Shown: one piece after another, positions 24,905 to 33,653 of the stretch
How positions within the stretch are numbered: the first letter of the stretch is position 1
How the letters are laid out: every line of letters starts with the position of its first letter
Source: an uncultured Hungatella sp.
Lineage (GTDB): Bacteria; Bacillota; Clostridia; Lachnospirales; Lachnospiraceae
Assembly: GCA_910585435.1 (NCBI GenBank)
Contig: CAJUEJ010000001.1
Location: forward strand, 80,905 to 144,904
Direction: 5' to 3'
Length of the DNA: 64,000 bases
Program-made: the position numbers and the translations under genes
The notes under the pieces: generated by a model
Seen by the model: only the letters and a program-made list of their open reading frames with translations
Told to the model about the DNA's origin: nothing
Database searches by the model: none

Positions 24905-25975
24905 ATGGACAGACTATTGGGCTTGGGGAGATGGATACGAAAGGCTGCTGTTATGGCGGCAGCTGCGTTTTTATTTTTGGCTGTTCCGCTTCAGGCAGGG
25001 ATGGTATGGGCCAGGGAAGGCACAGAGGATGGAGGAGCGTATACAGGAGGGTATAAAGCCCATGGAGCCCTTCAGGTACAGGGCGCTGATCTGGTGGATG
25101 CAAAAGGGGAAAAATTCCAGCTGTACGGTATGTCCACCCACGGGATCGCCTGGTTCCCCCAGTATGTCAACAAGGAGGCTTTTAAGACCCTTCGGGATGA
25201 TTGGAAAAGCAACTGTGTACGCCTTGCCTTGTATACCGATGAGTATAACGGATACTGCAGCGGCGGGAATCAGGAGGAGCTTAAGAAGCTGGTGGAAGAC
25301 GGTGTCTCCTATGCCACGGAATTGGGCATGTATGTGATTGTTGACTGGCATGTGCTGAATGACAGAAACCCCAATGTCCACAAGGAGGAGGCACAACGGT
25401 TCTTTGATGAGATGGCTGAAAAGTGGAAGAATCAGGAGAATGTACTCTATGAGATATGCAATGAGCCTAATTCGGGAGCTACGTGGGAGGAGATAAAATC
25501 CTATGCAGACCAGATAATTCCGGTTATCCGAAAACATGACAGCGATGCAGTGATTATCGTTGGGACGCCTGCCTGGAGCCAGGATGTGGAGCAGGCGTTG
25601 AATGACCCGCTGCAGTATGGCAATGTGATGTATGCTCTTCATTTTTATGCAGGGACTCATACGGAGTGGCTGAGAGACAGGGCGGAGGCGTGTATCAGAC
25701 AGGGGCTTCCTTTGTTTATCAGTGAATTCGGCATGTGCGATGCCTCCGGAAACGGAGCCAACAATTTTGAACAGGCCGGAAAATGGATGGAACTGATTGA
25801 AACGTATCATTTAAGCTATTGCTGCTGGAATCTGGCCAATAAGAATGAGACCAGCAGTGTGCTAAAGCCGGAGTGTACAAAGATTTCCGGCTGGGATGAG
25901 GCGGATTTAAGCGAGGCCGGGAAGTGGATCCGGCAGCAGTTCAGAGGGGAAAACAGAAGAGGCTTTATCAGGTAA
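24905..25975 (+). CDS. secreted GH5 family endoglucanase
   Basis: A 356-residue beta-1,4-glucanase type enzyme. A signal peptide (basic N-terminus MDRLLGLGRWIRK, hydrophobic core, cleavage near VWA-RE) predicts export. The TIM-barrel carries GH5 signatures: LGMYVIVDWHVLND, the acid/base Glu in YEICNEPNS, HFYAGTH and the nucleophile Glu in LFISEFGMCD. A TTG at 24884 extends the frame, but ATG 24905 follows an ACGGGAG site and starts the signal peptide correctly. No binding module or anchor is seen. Cellulase or mixed-linkage glucanase activity is likely. Confidence 0.92.
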   Translation: MDRLLGLGRWIRKAAVMAAAAFLFLAVPLQAGMVWAREGTEDGGAYTGGYKAHGALQVQGADLVDAKGEKFQLYGMSTHGIAWFPQYVNKEAFKTLRDDWKSNCVRLALYTDEYNGYCSGGNQEELKKLVEDGVSYATELGMYVIVDWHVLNDRNPNVHKEEAQRFFDEMAEKWKNQENVLYEICNEPNSGATWEEIKSYADQIIPVIRKHDSDAVIIVGTPAWSQDVEQALNDPLQYGNVMYALHFYAGTHTEWLRDRAEACIRQGLPLFISEFGMCDASGNGANNFEQAGKWMELIETYHLSYCCWNLANKNETSSVLKPECTKISGWDEADLSEAGKWIRQQFRGENRRGFIR

Positions 25976-25981
25976 GGTGAG

Positions 25982-26041
25982 CGCCGGATTTTTTGAAAGA
26001 GGTTGTGTAAGGGCCTTTGGAAGGAAAATCCGGCGTTTTTT
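25982..26041 (+). terminator. terminator of the GH5 gene
   Basis: CGCCGGATTTT (25982-25992) pairs perfectly with AAAATCCGGCG (26025-26035), followed by T6. Confidence 0.85.
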
Positions 26042-26089
26042 ATTTTATTAGAAAGTATATCCTGCAAGCCGGACTTGTTGCTTTCAGGC

Positions 26090-26621
26090 TTATTTGGATG
26101 GCTGGCGTGACCGGGAGCGGAGATTAAAATTCTGTACCCAGTCAATGAGCCAGGAGGAGATGGTTACGGTGACCAGGGAATAGGCAATCTTTTTCCATGA
26201 AATGTAGGTCAGGGACAGAAGCAAAACGGTTAAATCCGTGGCAAGGTAGGCAACGGAAATCCGGCAGAATCGGGGGAAACAGCTCCCACAGGCGGAAGAA
26301 GCCGGAAAAGCTAAGGGTGGATAAAATCGCCATTTTAAGAAAATTCCCGCCTAAAAAGCGGAATGCCAGCTCGTAACAGCAAAAATCCAGCACAGGTGTG
26401 GCAATGGAAGGTGAAATTCCAAACCAGTGATGAATAAGCAGGATAGTTCCCAGGATACCGCCTTCCGTGATGCCGGTTCTCTGATGGATATTGTAAAGGC
26501 CGAAGGATGCAATGGCAGTCCCCACTAGGATGGAGAGCAGCTTTTTAAAAGTTAAGTCATGGAAGATTCTGCGGATGACACGGGAAAATGGGGCTGTAGG
26601 TGGGGTGGCTGTTGGATTCAT
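26090..26621 (-). pseudogene. decayed YitT-family membrane protein gene
   Basis: The 159-codon frame starting at 26621 begins like YitT/DUF161 proteins (KKLLSILVGTAIASFGLYNIHQRTGITEGGILG, FLGGNFLKMAILS). After residue about 114 (LWELFPPILPDF) it runs into non-family sequence and stops at 26142. Another minus-strand frame over the same bases carries the family's later part (ISVAYLATDLTVLLLSLTYI then a WKKIAYSLVTVTISSWLIDWVQ segment) to a stop at 26090. The middle of the family, with its glycine/aspartate-rich part, is missing. So an internal deletion of roughly 40-50 codons left the halves out of frame. Confidence 0.72.
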
Positions 26622-26945
26622 GATAATTGAAAACCTCGTCTTTCTGGTTGGTATTTATGTTGTCAGCAGCTTGTGGGCCGGATGCCTTTGGGGCTGCTGT
26701 TTTTTAATAGTTGGTGCTCTATGGGCTGATATGTAGGTTAACTGATATTTGTGGGAAAGTCAAGGGAATTTGGCGGGGGATTACAGGAGTTCCCTTTCAT
26801 TTATAGTGGTGCCGGGAAAACGGCATGGGGGTTTACTGTGAAATTACAGAAACTAGTCAGAGAATCTGTGATAAATTACACTTTTTTGGTTGACTTTTTG
26901 AATGATATCAAGGTATGATAGAAACTATAAGATTGTAAAAGCCCC

Positions 26946-26963
26946 TGGTGTGGGTCATACTAG
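26946..26963. repeat. isolated copy of the MITE terminal end
   Basis: TGGTGTGGGTCATACTAG matches 17 of 18 positions of the right end of the element at 23235-23399. No partner end was seen nearby. It may mark an old excision or a deletion boundary next to the AT-rich segment. Confidence 0.55.
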
Positions 26964-26998
26964 GTTCACTGAGTACAAAAAAGGAGGAACCAAACTGC

Positions 26999-28306
26999 AT
27001 GAAACGTTTTGCTATGGAAGTGCTGAAGACATGGAAGGAGGATTCGGAGCGTTTACCGATGATTATCAGAGGCGCCAGGCAGGTAGGAAAGACCTGGCTG
27101 ATGAAAGAGTTTGGAGCTTCTTATTTTGAAAAATATGCGTATATTAATTTCGATCATAATCCCAGAATGCAGCAGCTGTTTTCAGGTGATTTCAATATAG
27201 ATCGGATTTTACAGGGATTGATCATTGAAAGTGATGTAGACATAGAGCCGGAGAATACTCTGATCATTTTGGATGAGATACAGGAGGTTCCGGCCGCCCT
27301 TCAGTCATTAAAATATTTTGTGGAAGACAGCCGTCATACGTATTTTATCGTTGCGGCAGGCTCTCTTCTGGGAATTGCGCTTCATAAAGGAACATCCTTT
27401 CCGGTGGGAAAGGTAGACCACATGGATTTGTATCCTCTGTCTTTTCGGGAATTTTTGTGCGCAACCGGTAATGAACCATTGAAGGAACTGCTGGACAGAC
27501 AGGATTTTTCGATGCTTACTGCTTTTAAGGACCGTTATGTAGATTTACTGAAAAACTATTACTTCATTGGGGGAATGCCGGAAGCTGTCAATGTTTATAT
27601 AAAACACAAAAATATGAAGGAAGTACGAAAAGTACATCATCGATTGATTGCTGATTATGAACAGGACTTTTCGAAACATGCTCCCAGAGAAGTAGTTCCG
27701 CGGATTCAGATGGTATGGGATGGAATCTTGTCCCAGCTGGCAAAGGAAAACCGTAAATTTATCTACAGTGTACTGAGAGAAGGAGCCAGGGCAAAGGATT
27801 TTGAACTTGCTATTCAGTGGATGAATGACTGTGGCTTGTGCTGCAAAGTGGGAAGAGTAAAAAAGGGGGCCATTCCTCTGAAGGCATATCAGGATTTGCC
27901 GGCATTTAAGCTGTACCTGCTGGATGTAGGGCTTTTGACGGCTATGGCTGATTTAGATGCAAAGACTCTTTTAAATGGAAACCATATTTTTACCGAATTT
28001 AAGGGAGCCTTGACCGAACAATATGTGTGTCAGCAGCTTCTGGCGGAATTTCATGCCACACCCTATTACTGGTCTGCAGAAGCTTCTTCCGGAGAAGTTG
28101 ATTTTATCCTTCAGCATGACGGGAAGGTCATACCTATAGAGGTAAAAGCGGAAGAGAATTTAAATGCCAAGAGTTTAAAATATTTTGTGGAGAATTTTCA
28201 CCTGGAATATGGGATTCGGACATCGATGTCAGATTATCGGGTGCAGGAGAAGCTGATTAACCTGCCGCTTTATGCGATTTCCTGCCTGTGGGATGTGGGT
28301 GGGTGA
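26999..28306 (+). CDS. AAA_14/DUF4143-type ATPase
   Basis: A 435-residue protein of a large, poorly understood family. N-terminal P-loop ATPase: Walker A RGARQVGKTW, Walker B LIILDEIQEVP, then FIVAAGSLLG. The C-terminal DUF4143 region has a PD-(D/E)XK-like core (GEVDFILQHDGKVIPIEVKAEE). Start ATG 26999 is preceded by AAAGGAGG; an upstream in-frame GTG lies in the MITE-end remnant and is rejected. Such genes are numerous in Clostridia and often variable between strains; defence or mobile-element roles have been suggested, but none is established. A truncated relative lies at 31312-31713. Confidence 0.88.
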   Translation: MKRFAMEVLKTWKEDSERLPMIIRGARQVGKTWLMKEFGASYFEKYAYINFDHNPRMQQLFSGDFNIDRILQGLIIESDVDIEPENTLIILDEIQEVPAALQSLKYFVEDSRHTYFIVAAGSLLGIALHKGTSFPVGKVDHMDLYPLSFREFLCATGNEPLKELLDRQDFSMLTAFKDRYVDLLKNYYFIGGMPEAVNVYIKHKNMKEVRKVHHRLIADYEQDFSKHAPREVVPRIQMVWDGILSQLAKENRKFIYSVLREGARAKDFELAIQWMNDCGLCCKVGRVKKGAIPLKAYQDLPAFKLYLLDVGLLTAMADLDAKTLLNGNHIFTEFKGALTEQYVCQQLLAEFHATPYYWSAEASSGEVDFILQHDGKVIPIEVKAEENLNAKSLKYFVENFHLEYGIRTSMSDYRVQEKLINLPLYAISCLWDVGG

Positions 28307-28330
28307 TAAATCTATATTTTTTGAAGCTTC

Positions 28331-28371
28331 TTATGGCGCTTTATTGAAAATGCGCCATAAGATGTTATAAT
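28331..28371 (+). promoter_or_regulatory. promoter with an overlapping 9-bp inverted repeat
   Basis: TTATGGCGC (28331-28339) and GCGCCATAA (28352-28360) are perfect inverted copies; they bracket TTGAAA (28344-28349) and abut TATAAT (28366-28371), 16-bp spacer. The repeat could be an operator or the terminator stem of the ATPase gene. The rest of 28372-28694 has short open stretches without a start (for example 28503-28592) and no recognised gene. Confidence 0.5.
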
Positions 28372-28694
28372 ATAGTTGAGATATCGAGTAATTATTAGTA
28401 CTTGTACATATAATGTAGTATAGGAACATATACATGAGAGGAATTCTACGGTTGGAAAAAATTTGTTTGAAACCCGTTTGAATATATTGATGAGATATTT
28501 ATTTTGAAGCTGTGGCCTTATTTAGCTACAATATTGGGGACAAAAAGGGCAGAGGATACTTTTGATAGATTGGGAAAATTTGAAGAGCAATGAAATACAC
28601 ATATTATTTGGTCAGATGGCTACAATAAAATGGATCAGCAGATTGTTCAGTTAATCCATGCATGAGCCTAATGCCGACAAGGAGCTGCATACCG

Positions 28695-30614
28695 ATGAAT
28701 GATTTTACAGTTTTACATTTATCTGATTTACATATTAGCCTGTCAGGAAAAAAACTTTCAATGCTGATGGAAAATCTTTTGAAAGATATAGAGCAGGAAA
28801 TGAAATTTTCAGAAAATATACTCGTTGTAGTTACAGGAGACATTGTAAATCAGGCACAATACCAAAATAGAGATAATGTATTGGAATTTTTTACTAAGCT
28901 AAAAGGGATTTTAAAAGAACGAGTAAAGCATATTTATATTGTTCCAGGTAATCATGACAGAAGAAGAAATGTGCTGGATCAGCAAATTTTAAATAAGGAA
29001 TTTGGTAACGCATCAGAGTCCGATAAATCAATGTATGAAGAACCGGATTTTTATCCCGAGTTATGGAAATATATCCGTATGTCTTTTGATGAACATGCAG
29101 AACTGGTAAAAGAAATATATGAAATATATTATGGAAAAGAGAATAAAGATGAGGTATCTAAGCGTCTTTTTAAAGATACTTATGGTGTTCAGATTGATAA
29201 AGTAAATGGAAAAAATATTTGTGTATTGCAATTTAACACAGCATGGAGCTGCACAGGTTCCAATGATGAACGGAATATTCGAATTGGTAAATTTCAAATT
29301 GAGCATATCAAGGAGAGTTATAGGAAAAAATGTGAAAAGCTGCCTCGTGGAGAGCAGGTGGATTTAACGATAGCAATAGCGCATCATCCGGTTGGATGGT
29401 TATCTGGAAAAGAAGAGGATCTGATTCAGGCGGAGCTGTTAAGTAATAATAGTCTGCACGCCAATGTATATATATGTGGACATACACATAACCGCGATGT
29501 CATTAACTGGCAGAATAACAGACATTCATTGACAACATTAGTTTCTGGGATAGGATGGCCTGATGGCAGTGCTACTCATCCTTATGCACATACATATTCA
29601 AGTTATGTGTTTAATCTTGATGTAAATTCGATAGATGTATATGTCAGAAGTTCCAATGATGCTTTGACCTTTGAACCGGATTTTCGTATTTACACAGAAC
29701 AAAGAAATAAAGAAGAAAATAAAATTATAATGCCTATTAATATTTGCAAGACACAGGCATATTTTAATTTAAGCTCAGTAGTAGAACGTTCCTCTAAGGC
29801 GTGTTACATAACGGAGAAGATTATAAAAAATCTCAATGGATATGTACATTTTTTGGAGAATATAAGGGTAAGAATGCAGGAAGGCTTGTTTCGGATGAAG
29901 TATGATATATTTGAAAATTTAGTATTATATGCTTCTAAAGGTAACAAGCATATAGAGCAGCAGTTATATGAGCTCGAAGAATTTTGGTTTATGGAATCAA
30001 AGGATGATGCCATAGCACGAAAAATCGTTAAAAGAAATCCTCAATTATTTCAGACGCAGTTTTCGGGATATTTACAGTATTTATGTACACAGGTATGTAA
30101 AGGAATATATGAATTCAGAGATGGTACGGATGTGCGTGTTCATTTTAGGCAATGGAACAAAGATACAGACTGTTATATCCAGAATTGTATATATGGAAGA
30201 AATGCAGAACATTATGAAATGAAGCCCATAGAATGGGGGGAGTTGCTGGAGGAAGCATATAGAAGAAAAAGACCACTTATTGCTTCTGTAAATGAAGGAT
30301 ATTGTAAGAAAAGCATGGAACAAAATAAGAAAAAAGATTCTGGGCAATGGGAGGATTTTATTACGGTAATACCTGAGTTTGTGAAAAATAATTATATACA
30401 GAGAAATAAAAAGACCGGTAAAATAGAGCAGAAAAGGCCATTGCTGACATTTGGAATAACCATTTATGAAAAAGAGGATAAGACTTTATTATATCTTTTA
30501 GATTATTTGAGAATTGACAAAATTGTCGGAGAAATGATACATGATTTTTTATATTATATGCCGATTGATTTAAAGGAGTATATAAAACTCGGAAACCAGG
30601 AGAGGAATAGTTAA
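28695..30614 (+). CDS. calcineurin-like metallophosphoesterase with large unassigned C-terminus
   Basis: A 639-residue protein. Residues 1 to about 330 form a complete two-metal phosphoesterase: LHLSDLHIS, VVTGDIVNQ, VPGNHDRRRN, IAIAHHPVGW and YICGHTHNRD supply the metal and catalytic residues. The rest (about 340-639) matches no domain I can name; it is helical at first, then has a segment near 480-620 that alternates strands and helices (VRVHFRQWN, PLLTFGITIYE, LLYLLDYLRIDKIVGEMIHDFLYY), which resembles a GAF-like sensor by eye only. ATG 28695 follows AAGGAG. Codon use is AT-rich, unlike flanking genes. The next gene starts 1 bp after its stop. Confidence 0.85.
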   Translation: MNDFTVLHLSDLHISLSGKKLSMLMENLLKDIEQEMKFSENILVVVTGDIVNQAQYQNRDNVLEFFTKLKGILKERVKHIYIVPGNHDRRRNVLDQQILNKEFGNASESDKSMYEEPDFYPELWKYIRMSFDEHAELVKEIYEIYYGKENKDEVSKRLFKDTYGVQIDKVNGKNICVLQFNTAWSCTGSNDERNIRIGKFQIEHIKESYRKKCEKLPRGEQVDLTIAIAHHPVGWLSGKEEDLIQAELLSNNSLHANVYICGHTHNRDVINWQNNRHSLTTLVSGIGWPDGSATHPYAHTYSSYVFNLDVNSIDVYVRSSNDALTFEPDFRIYTEQRNKEENKIIMPINICKTQAYFNLSSVVERSSKACYITEKIIKNLNGYVHFLENIRVRMQEGLFRMKYDIFENLVLYASKGNKHIEQQLYELEEFWFMESKDDAIARKIVKRNPQLFQTQFSGYLQYLCTQVCKGIYEFRDGTDVRVHFRQWNKDTDCYIQNCIYGRNAEHYEMKPIEWGELLEEAYRRKRPLIASVNEGYCKKSMEQNKKKDSGQWEDFITVIPEFVKNNYIQRNKKTGKIEQKRPLLTFGITIYEKEDKTLLYLLDYLRIDKIVGEMIHDFLYYMPIDLKEYIKLGNQERNS

Positions 30615-30615
30615 A

Positions 30616-31023
30616 ATGTTGGGAGTAAATAATTTTGCTAGACAGGGATTACTTAAATGGGAAAATATCAAGGTTATGGACGAAGCAGAAGAAGTTCTGG
30701 TCAACTCAAATCGCCTTTACTCCCAACTGTCAATTCTTTCCCGCTTACAGGGAAAGGAAAAGGAAGACTGTGTGAATATTTTGACAGCGAGTATTAATGG
30801 CATTAAGGATGAAAAAGAAATGTATGTCTCTATGAAAGCCGGAGATATTGTAAGGTGCTTCGAAAAAAGCAGCCATAGATTGCCATTAAATACATTCCGG
30901 TCAGTTCATTGCAAAAAGTCAGTGATAAATGTAAAGAGACATGGATATAAGATGCCAGACGTTGTCAATGGAGCAGTATCTGTGAAAAGTGTAAAAAGAA
31001 ATAAGAAAATAGTTAAAAAATAG
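30616..31023 (+). CDS. small unknown protein coupled to the metallophosphoesterase
   Basis: Unrecognised, 135 residues. The N-terminal 70 residues look helical and charged (VMDEAEEVLVNSNRLYSQLSILSRLQGKEKEDCVNILTA); the last 50 are strongly basic (Lys/Arg/His) and may bind nucleic acid. Start ATG 30616 lies 1 bp after the metallophosphoesterase stop, with GGAGAGGAA upstream, so the two are very probably translated from one message. Base composition matches the partner gene. It could be a regulator, inhibitor or partner of the phosphoesterase; no evidence decides. Confidence 0.7.
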   Translation: MLGVNNFARQGLLKWENIKVMDEAEEVLVNSNRLYSQLSILSRLQGKEKEDCVNILTASINGIKDEKEMYVSMKAGDIVRCFEKSSHRLPLNTFRSVHCKKSVINVKRHGYKMPDVVNGAVSVKSVKRNKKIVKK

Positions 31024-31311
31024 ACATTATTTGTTAGTTGCTTAAAGATAATGCATGCAGTGTAATTGAATTTTTTATCTATTTTAAGTCGTTTACAAAA
31101 CTTTTGTCAGTTGACAGATTCTATATAGAAAGAGAGTCCTTTATTTTATCGTTGCAAAATGTATCTGCAAATTGTGGCCTCTAGTTGTATATGAGATGTT
31201 CAAGCAGAGATACATGTCAGAATGAAGGTAAAAAAAGCACAAATTTTTGCATATCCTCTTATTATCGGCTAAAATATAAATATATATAAAAATAGCCGAA
31301 AGAAACCTTTT

Positions 31312-31713
31312 ATGAATTATATAGCAAGAAGTTTGGAAACCGTAATGGGACAAGTGACGGAGGAATATCCGGTTATTTTGGTTACCGGCCCCAGGCAGGT
31401 GGGCAAGACGACCATGCTTCGAAAAATGATGGAGCATACGAGCAGAGGCTATGTGTCTCTGGATGATTTAAATGAGAGAAGCATTGCTAAAAATGATCCG
31501 GAACTTTTTTTGCAGGTTCACAAACCGCCGGTCCTTATTGATGAGATACAGTATGCGCCGGAGCTGTTTACGTATATTAAAATTTATGTTGATGAGCATC
31601 ACACTCCCGGTTCTTTCTGGCTGACAGGTTCTCAGATTTTTAAATTGATGAGAGGAGTACAGGAATCTCTTGCGGGGAGAATGGCCGTCCTTTCTATGAC
31701 GCCTTTATCTTAG
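31312..31713 (+). pseudogene. 3'-truncated AAA_14/DUF4143-type ATPase
   Basis: 133 codons covering only the N-terminal ATPase part: Walker A TGPRQVGKTT, the acidic motif VLIDEIQYAP, then FWLTGSQIFKLM and SLAGRMAVLSMTPLS, where the family continues for about 250 more residues but the frame stops. The following sequence belongs to an unrelated gene fragment, so it was cut by a rearrangement rather than by a point mutation. The P-loop is intact, so a short product could still be made. Confidence 0.8.
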
Positions 31714-31757
31714 GCGGAGATTGGTGGAGGAACTATGGAGCCTTTTAAGGTAGATTT

Positions 31758-32312
31758 GCACATAGTTATTCAAAGCTTTATGCCATCCCTTCCACTGGCC
31801 TGCGCTTTTTCACAGTTTATGGGCCGGCAGGGAGACCGGATATGGCATATTTTTCCTTTACAAATAAACTGATAGAGAATGAAGAAATACAGATTTTTAA
31901 TTATGAAAATTGTAAACGTGATTTTACCTATATTGACGACATTATATATGGTGTGGTTGAAGTCATGAAGAATGCCCCGGATAGGGCTATAGGTGAGGAT
32001 GGACTGCCAATGCCGCCATACAATATTTATAATATCGGAAACAGCAATCCGGAGAATTTAGTAGATTTTGTTCGGATCTTATCAGAGGAGTTAATTCAGG
32101 CAGATATGTTGCCAAAGACTTTTAACTTTGAAGCACATAAAAAATTTGTTCCAATGCAGCCGGGAGATGTACCGATTACATACGCTGATATAAGTAAATT
32201 GGAAAGGGATTTTAAATTTAAACCGGAAACAGATTTGCGAACCGGTCTTAAAGAATTTGTCAGATGGTACAGGGAATATTATAGCGAGAAATTTATATAT
32301 AGGGGGTGCTAA
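31758..32312 (+). pseudogene. 5'-truncated UDP-glucuronate 4-epimerase
   Basis: Homology starts without a start codon at AHSYSKLYAIPSTGLRFFTVYGPAGRP (31758-31838) and runs to RYREYYSEKF-like family C-terminus (KEFVRWYREYY). The N-terminal NAD-binding half and the Tyr-x3-Lys catalytic segment are missing, so it cannot be active. Part can be read from ATG 31842. These epimerases make UDP-galacturonate for capsule or exopolysaccharide, and the acyltransferase that follows fits the same pathway. It seems to be the stump of a surface-polysaccharide locus. Confidence 0.82.
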
Positions 32313-32318
32313 AGAGGA

Positions 32319-33326
32319 GTGGGGTATCTAAAATCAGACAAACAGAATAATAGTATAGATTTATGTAAATTAATCATGACTTTTGCTGTTGTGGCAATTC
32401 ATACACGACCTTTCGTTAACTGTACAAATGATATTATTTTAAAAGTATATGAATTGGCCGTAGGATTAGCGGTACCGTTTTTCTTTTTAGCATCAGGGTA
32501 CCTTTTGGCAATAAAGATGGATTATCCTTATGGAAGTAAAGAAGATATATTCAGAGTCAAAAGACAATTAATCAAAATAGTCAAAATGTATTTGCTTTGG
32601 ACTTTCATATATAGTCCGTTAGCGATATATCATTTTGTTTCTAATGAAATGTCATTATTGAAATCAATTTTGTTATATATCAGAGGTTTTTTATTTGTAG
32701 GAGAACAGTATAATTCATGGCCATTATGGTATTTGTTATCAACAATATATGCATTGGTTGTAATTATGATGATTTTACGGTTAAAAAAATCCTCTTTGTC
32801 CCTTATTGTTTCCAGTATAATATTTAGTGCAATCAGTATAGGATGCACCATTCTTGTAAACTATGAGGAGAATTTACCTATTGCATTAAATTTATTACAA
32901 AGGCTAATAAAATATAGCATTTTAAATGGCAGGATATTTAAAGGTATGATATATATTCCTATCGGAATGCTGTTAGCTCATAAGAAAATCCCCCGAATAT
33001 TAAATTGTGGAATGTTTGCTGCGGGGGGGTTGGGTAACTATTTTATCAATAATTCATTTGTTAGTGGATATTTTCTTATAATTACATCTGTCGCTTTGTT
33101 TGGGATATTGGAAAGCATTAAATTGAAAAATGGTAAAATATACTTAACATTAAGAAATATGGGTACAGTAATTTATTTGATACATATGTATGTTTGGACA
33201 TTTTACTATAAAATCATATATGGTAAAAAAACGTATGGGCTAGATTCTTTTGCAGCTACAGCTTTAGTTTCAAGTATTATTGCTATTATATATTTAAAAA
33301 TAAAAAGACAAAGAACTGTCGAATAG
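32319..33326 (+). CDS. acyltransferase family 3 membrane protein
   Basis: A 335-residue integral membrane protein with about ten helices, of the type that O-acetylates surface polysaccharide. The opening IDLCKLIMTFAVVAIHTRPF has the family's Asp and the conserved His in the first helix, followed by VPFFFLASGYLLA; the other helices follow. Start is GTG 32319, only 6 bp after the epimerase stump; the AGGGGG at 32301 could serve as ribosome site. AT-rich, like its neighbours. It appears intact but may have lost its original operon. Confidence 0.8.
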   Translation: MGYLKSDKQNNSIDLCKLIMTFAVVAIHTRPFVNCTNDIILKVYELAVGLAVPFFFLASGYLLAIKMDYPYGSKEDIFRVKRQLIKIVKMYLLWTFIYSPLAIYHFVSNEMSLLKSILLYIRGFLFVGEQYNSWPLWYLLSTIYALVVIMMILRLKKSSLSLIVSSIIFSAISIGCTILVNYEENLPIALNLLQRLIKYSILNGRIFKGMIYIPIGMLLAHKKIPRILNCGMFAAGGLGNYFINNSFVSGYFLIITSVALFGILESIKLKNGKIYLTLRNMGTVIYLIHMYVWTFYYKIIYGKKTYGLDSFAATALVSSIIAIIYLKIKRQRTVE

Positions 33327-33373
33327 ATAATATTTAATTGATAAAAGGATTCTGTTTGTTAAAAAAGCAATAA

Positions 33374-33550
33374 AACAGTATTCGAAATGAGATAAAGAAG
33401 TTTGGGAATTTTCAGGAACAGTATAATGCTTTGTCGAAGGTTAGAGTACATGTTATTGCAGACTACGGCATCGGAAGAGAAGGCCAAGATGCATGTAGAA
33501 AGTTGTGTGGAAAAAATGGAGTGCCATATCTACCCTTTAAAAGATTTTAA
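33374..33550 (+). other. open remnant without start codon
   Basis: A 58-codon open stretch (…SKVRVHVIADYGIGREGQ… to …GVPYLPFKRF, then TAA) that reads like the C-terminus of a real protein but has no start and a stop immediately upstream. I cannot assign it. It is probably another gene stump in this rearranged segment. Confidence 0.35.
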
Positions 33551-33598
33551 TATCTGCATTTTTGGAGTAAGAAGCTGAAGAAAATACCCACTCCCAAA

Positions 33599-33644
33599 CA
33601 GGGGCTAAACCGGCATTCCCCCGACAGCCCCTGCCCCGCTTTTT
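33599..33644. terminator. hairpin between remnant and minus-strand pseudogene
   Basis: CAGGGGCT (33599-33606) pairs with AGCCCCTG (33626-33633). T5 follows on the plus strand after a short GC stretch; on the minus strand only TTT follows. Confidence 0.45.
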
Positions 33645-33653
33645 CACCCAAAA

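Noticed and set aside
26902..27129. 75-codon frame overlapping the DUF4143-type ATPase start
   Set aside because: It is an alternative frame of the ATPase gene; the ATPase has the ribosome site and the family motifs.
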